Positions 59,106 to 64,000 of a stretch of DNA of 64,000 nucleotides are shown piece by piece. Under the pieces are notes generated by a model. That model saw only the letters and a program-made list of their open reading frames with translations, searched no databases and was not told the origin of the DNA. Within the stretch, counting starts at the first letter, position 1. Every line of letters starts with the position of its first letter. The stretch is from Bretschneidera sinensis (Eukaryota; Streptophyta; Magnoliopsida; Brassicales; Akaniaceae). The translations under genes and the position numbers were made by a program. Location of the stretch: the NCBI GenBank assembly GCA_023935145.1, contig CM043700.1:136682828-136746827 (forward strand), in the 5' to 3' direction.

Positions 59106-62100
59106 AATTTTGCCTTTGCCTTGCCTCTAAACGCGCTCCGAATGATCTAGAAAACGCCTTTGAAAATAATTGTTAGCATTTTTAAAGAAATTGCTGATAA
59201 TAAATAAATGAAAGAGTCAAGAGGCTAAAAGTTAGAAGTGATGAAAATTTTGTCATGAATGACAATGACACTTTACTAAACAACCTAGTCCAAAAAAATT
59301 CAGCTTATTTATTGTGATTCCCTTTTGATGATCTGTGATAAAAATAAAAAAAAAGTATTGAGGTGTTTTGCTTTCGTTCTGTCTCTAGACGTACTTCGAA
59401 CAAGTCTAAAAACGCTTTTGAAAACAACGATTAGCGTTTTTGAAGTCGTTGGTGATAATAAATGAATAGAAGAGTCAAGAGGTTAAAAGTTAGGAGTGAT
59501 GAAAAATTTGTCATGAATGACCGTGATAATTTACTAAAACAATCTAGTACAAAATAATTTAACTTATTTAATGTGATTCTCTTTTGGTATTCTATGATAA
59601 AAATTAGACAAGCATTGAGACGTTTTGCATTTGTCTCACCTCTAGACGCGCTCCGAAGGAGTCTAGAAAATGCATTTGAAAACGAATATTAACATTTTTG
59701 AAGCAATTAGTAATAATAAGTGAATGGAAGAGTCAATAGGCTAAAAGTTAGCAGTGATGAAAAATTTGTCATGAATGACAATGATACTTTACTAAACAAC
59801 CTAATCTAGAAGAATTCAGTTTATTTAATGTGATTCTCATTTGGTGTTCTGTATAAAAATCAAACAAGTCGAAATGTTGAATGTATCTTTCTCATTGCCT
59901 GTCTATCCAATTTTTTTCGAAAGGACCTATCCATTTTGTTTGGTCCGTGGAATTTGAGAATTACCACTCTAGTATAATAAAAAAAATTGGGAAATTTAAA
60001 ATGTACATCGACCACCTTTAAACTATGAATATTTAGCTTTTAGGATCTTAAATTATGAATTAAGATCATTTTAAAAAAAAATTAATTAATTGCAATGTAA
60101 TATTATAACATTTTCAAACATTGTTTATCAACGAAATTATTTTAAAAACTTAACAATATAAAGAATTTAATAATTATTTTTTGTACATTTGTACAGATAA
60201 ATATGATATACCATGTAAAATTTATAAGAATTGTTTTAGTATTAAAATGTTAACTTCTTGTTTTTATTATTAAAAAATACAAAAAAAAAACAAGTGATTG
60301 AAAAAATTCATAAAAAAATATTTGATGACTTCAAAATTGTTCTTAGAATTTATTGAAATCTTGTTTTGGTGCATTCAAAAATCTTATAAAAATGAAAAAA
60401 AAAAGAATAAATTTTGAATTGATAAAGGTGATAACTTTGTGCAACTAATTAAAAGTTTTAAAGATCTTTGAAACCAACTTCGTAATTTGCTAAAATATCT
60501 AAATTCAATCAATCCAAAGTTTATGAGCCTTTTGATGCAATTTTCTTTAAAATTAACACCGTCTGATATGAAATACGTATTCAAATACAACCTGTCATTG
60601 GATTTTTTTTTCCAACATCCTTTTTGAAGGGAAGGGTGCAAGAGTTGTTGTATTATGGTCAACAGACCTAAATAAGTACACCGAATTGTTTGAATCTTTT
60701 TTTGTTTGATGGAAAAGGTACCCATAAAGTCTTATTTCTTAGCTGTGCATGAAACTTCTTTTGTTTGATGAAAAATTTGTCATGAATGACAGTGATAATT
60801 TACTGAACAATCTAGTCCAAAATAATTCAATTTATTTAATGTGATTCTCTTTTGGTATTCTATGATAAAAATCAGACAAGCATTGAGACGTTTTGCATTC
60901 ATCTCACCTCTAGACGCGCTCCGAACGAGTCTAGAAAATACATTTGAAAACAATGATTAACATTTTTAAAACAGTTAGTGATAATAAATGAATGGAAGAG
61001 TCAAGAGGTTAAAAGTCAGGAGTGATGAAAAATTTGTCATGAATGACAATGATACTTTACTAAATAGCCTAGTCCAAAATAATTCTGCTTACTTAATGTG
61101 ATTCTCTTTTGGTGTTTTGTGATAAAAATCAAACAAGCATTGAGGCGTTTTGCTTTCATCCCGCCTTTGGATGCGGTCTGAATGAGTCTAAAAATGCATT
61201 TGAAAACAATAATTAGTATTTTTGAAGCAGTTAGTAATAAATAATGAATGGAAGAGTCAAGAGGCTAAAATTTGTCATTGGATTTTTTTTTCCAACATCC
61301 TTTTTGAAAGGAAGGGTGCAAGAGTTGTTGTATTTCTTAGCTGAATTGTTTGAATCTTCTTTTGTTTGATGGAAAAGGTACCCATAAAGTCTTATTTCTT
61401 AGCTGTGCAAGAACAAGATTGAAACCATCACGTCTTACTGGAGTACATTGTTGTATTTCTTAGCATTTTTGAAGTCGTTGGTGATCATAAATGAATAAAA
61501 GAGTCAAAAGACTAAAAGTTAGGAGTGATAAAAAATTTGTCATGAATGACAACGATAATTTACTAAACAATCTAGTTCAAAATAATTCAACTTATTTAGT
61601 GTGATTCTCTTTTGGTGTTCTATGATAAAAATCAGACAAGCATTGAGACGTTTTGCATTCGTCTCACCTCTAGACGCGTTCCGAACGAGTCTAGAAAACA
61701 CATTTATAAACAATGATTAACATTTTTGAAACAGTTAGTGATAATAAACGAACAGAAGACTCAAGAGGTTAGGAGTGATGAAAAATTTGTCATGAATGAC
61801 AATGATGCTTTACTAAATAGCCTAGTCCAAAATAATTCAGCTTACTTAATGTGATTCTCTTATGGTGTTCTGTGATAAAAATCAAACAAGTATTGAGGCG
61901 TTTTACTTTCATCCCGCCTTTGGACGCGGTCTGAACGAGTCTAAAAATGCATTTGAAAACAATAATTAGCATTTTTGAAGCAGTTAGTGATAAATAATGA
62001 ATGGAAGAGTCAAGAGACTAAAAGTCAGGAGTGATGAAAAATTTGTCATGAATAACATGATACTTTACTAAACAGCCTAGTCCAAAATAATTCAGCTTAA

Positions 62101-62872
62101 TTAATTTGATTCTTTTTTGATGTTATATGATAAAATAAAATAAAAATCAAATAAGCATTGAGGCGTTTTGCCTTCATCACACATCTGGATGCAGTCCGAA
62201 CAAGTCTGAAAAACACATTTGAAAACAACGATTAGCATTTTTGAAGCAATTAGTGATACTAAATGAATGGAAGAGTTAAAGGCTAAAAGTCAGGAGTGAT
62301 GAAGTTTTTTTCATGAATGATAGTGATACTTTACTAAACAGCCTAGTCAAAATAATTAAGCTTATTTAATATGATTTTCTTTTGGTGTTCTATGATAAAA
62401 ATCAAACAAGCATTGAAGCGTTTTGCTTTCATCCCGCCTTTGGACGCGGTCTGAACGAGTCTAAAAATGCATTTGAAAACAATAATTAGCATTTTTGAAG
62501 CAGTTAGTGATAAATAGTGAATGGAAGATTCAAGAGACTAAAAGTCAGGAGTGATGAAAAATTGATACTTTACTAAACAGCCTAGTCCAAAATAATTCAG
62601 TTTAATTAATTTGATTCTCTTTTGGTGTTATATGATAAAATAAAATAAAAATCAAATAAGTGTTAAGGTGTTTTGCCTTCATCACACATCTGGATGCAGT
62701 CCGAACGAGTCTGAAAAACACATTTGAAAACAACGATTAGTATTTTTGAAGCAATTAGTGATACTAAATGAATGGAAGAGTTAAAAGGCTAAAAGTCAGG
62801 AGTGATGAAGTTTTTTTCATGAATGATAGTGATACTTTACTAAACAGCCTAGTCCAAAATAATTCAGCATAT
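59106..62872. repeat. Tandem array of about 255-bp units, at least 11 copies, with an interruption
   Basis: Each unit has GTGATTCTCTTTTGGTGTTC, GATAAAAATCAAACAAGCAT, CGCGCTCCGAACGAGTCTA, and GAGTGATGAAAAATTTGTCA. That last mark recurs at about 59237, 59495, 59753, 60767, 61021, 61524, 61773, 62030, 62295, 62550 and 62800, mostly 250-265 bp apart. Non-repeat DNA interrupts at about 59880-60740; part of it (60593-60745) recurs at 61273-61410. A 113-codon minus-strand frame at 60384-60725 within the interruption has no recognisable features. Confidence 0.9.
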
Positions 62873-64000
62873 TTAATACTTGAGTTTGAAAACCAGAAAG
62901 TGAAAGCGTCCGGGTGGATGAGCCTTAGTGAAAATGTCAGCTATCTGATCGGCTGAACTGATGGATTGTAGACGAACCATATTCTGGAGAATGTGATCAC
63001 GAATAAAGTGGCAATCATTCTCGACGTGTTTTGTACACTCGTGGAAGACATCATTGTGAGTGATCTGAATAGCACTCCTGTTATTACAGTGTAGGATAGG
63101 GGCAGCAGGAGAAGAGATACCCATGTCAGCGAGTAGCTATCGAAGCCAAAGAAGTTCTTGAGTTGCATCAGCCATGGCATGATATTCAACTTCAGTACTA
63201 GAGCGAGCAACCACAATTTGTTTCTTACTACGCCAGGAAATGAGAGAATTGCCCAAAAAGAAACAGTAACCAATGGTTGAACGTTTTTCGGTGGGGTCTC
63301 CAGCCCAATCGGCATCAGAATAGGCTTGTAAGACGGAGGCAGACTGTGCTAAGAAATAAAGCCCATGAAATAAAGTATCCTTGACATATTGAAGAATATG
63401 AAGAGCAGCAGAGTAATGGATGGTCCGAGGAGCGGACAAGAACCAGCTGACCTGATGAACGGCATAGGCAATGTCAGGGCGAGTGATAGTAAGATATACA
63501 AGACTTCCAACCAGTTGGCTATATAGAGTGGCATCCTGAAGAGGTGAACCATCGAGTGGGGTAAGTCTGATGTTCGGCTCGAGAGGAGTAGTGGCAGTGG
63601 TTGTGTCAGTGATCCTAGCCTTCGAAAGGAGATCCAAGGCATATTTGGCCTGAGAGAGAAAAAAGCCATCAGAATTAGATAAGACTTCGAGGCCAAGAAA
63701 ATAGTTGAGCACGCCAAGATTCTTCATATCGAATTGGCCACTGAGAAACGTTTTGAGCTCAGAAAAACCATATAGATCATCTCCAGTAATAACCATATCA
63801 TCCACGTACAGTAAAAGAAGGATAATACCGTTGGCGGTATGGCAGATAAATAGAGCTTAATCATGAGCACTCGGTGTGAACCCAAACTGATGAATGGTAG
63901 TGCTGAATTTGGCAAACCAGGCACGTGGAGTTTGTTTCAAACCATATAGGGCACGGCGAAAGTGAAAAACTTTGTTTCGAGGGGTATCCAAGCTAGGAAG
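62873..64000 (-). pseudogene. Copia pol fragment: RT C-terminal half and RNase H, running off the window
   Basis: On the minus strand from the edge: RT motif ALYGLKQTPRAW, a stop near 63858, then LLYVDDMV at about 63810 (catalytic YVDD). RT thumb and RNase H follow (YSDADWAGD near 63330; SWRSKKQ; ILHCNNRSA). In-frame stops lie near 63858 and 63137. The frame ends at 62873 as it runs into the 255-bp array, so the 3' end and LTR are missing on this side. Confidence 0.92.

Noticed and set aside
60384..60725. 113-codon frame in the interruption of the 255-bp array
   Set aside because: Lys- and Phe-rich, no domain or start context, and part of it lies in a segment duplicated as DNA.

Overview
This is nuclear DNA of a flowering plant, most likely a eudicot and possibly a woody one; the species cannot be told from the sequence. 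The base composition is AT-rich, the genes have GT-AG introns, one gene family (Dof) is plant-specific, and roughly half or more of the window is transposon-derived. I see no prokaryotic operon, phage or CRISPR structure.

Region by region. 1-14.35 kb is a nested transposon stack, all on the minus strand except the innermost host. A nearly complete Ty3/gypsy chromovirus (Tekay/Del-like; LTRs 1-2084 and 7077-9508) sits inside the reverse-transcriptase region of an Athila-like Ty3/gypsy element (9509-13974). That element in turn abuts the RNase H tail of a plus-strand LINE (13975-14352). 14.6-18.2 kb is an intact nine-exon gene for a plastid-targeted thioredoxin-fold protein; one of its introns carries a fragment of some other gene. 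18.5-22.7 kb holds decayed copia-like sequence in two opposed arms. 22.8-26.4 kb is an intact two-exon LRR-XI receptor kinase of the RGF-receptor (RGI) type, minus strand. 26.4-31.5 kb is repeat-rich spacer with a probable SINE. 31.5-38.5 kb is a complete but mutated Ty1-copia element with both LTRs and a perfect 5-bp target duplication. 41.2-42.0 kb is a Dof transcription-factor gene with a compensating pair of frameshifts.

The right third (42.9-62.9 kb) is the evolving locus of one LRR-XII, non-RD (EFR/Xa21-like) receptor kinase. It contains an intact gene (55567-58567), a 5'-truncated copy made by a 3.45-kb direct tandem duplication (50378-53829 and 53830-57286), and two short relics (42868-42932 and 47403-47515) that look like the shattered remains of an older copy. 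The intact gene and the relic are each followed on their 5' side by a different tandem array: about 255-bp units at 59.1-62.9 kb, and about 40-bp hairpin-forming units in a three-unit higher-order period at 48.0-48.8 kb. A shared leader motif links the two arrays. The window ends in the pol region of a second copia element (62873 to the edge).

Host genes likely to be functional are four at most: the thioredoxin-fold protein, the RGI-like kinase, the Dof factor (if its frameshifts are sequencing errors) and the LRR-XII kinase. They are not an operon and need not act together; the two receptor kinases have different presumed roles (peptide hormone perception versus immune-type perception).
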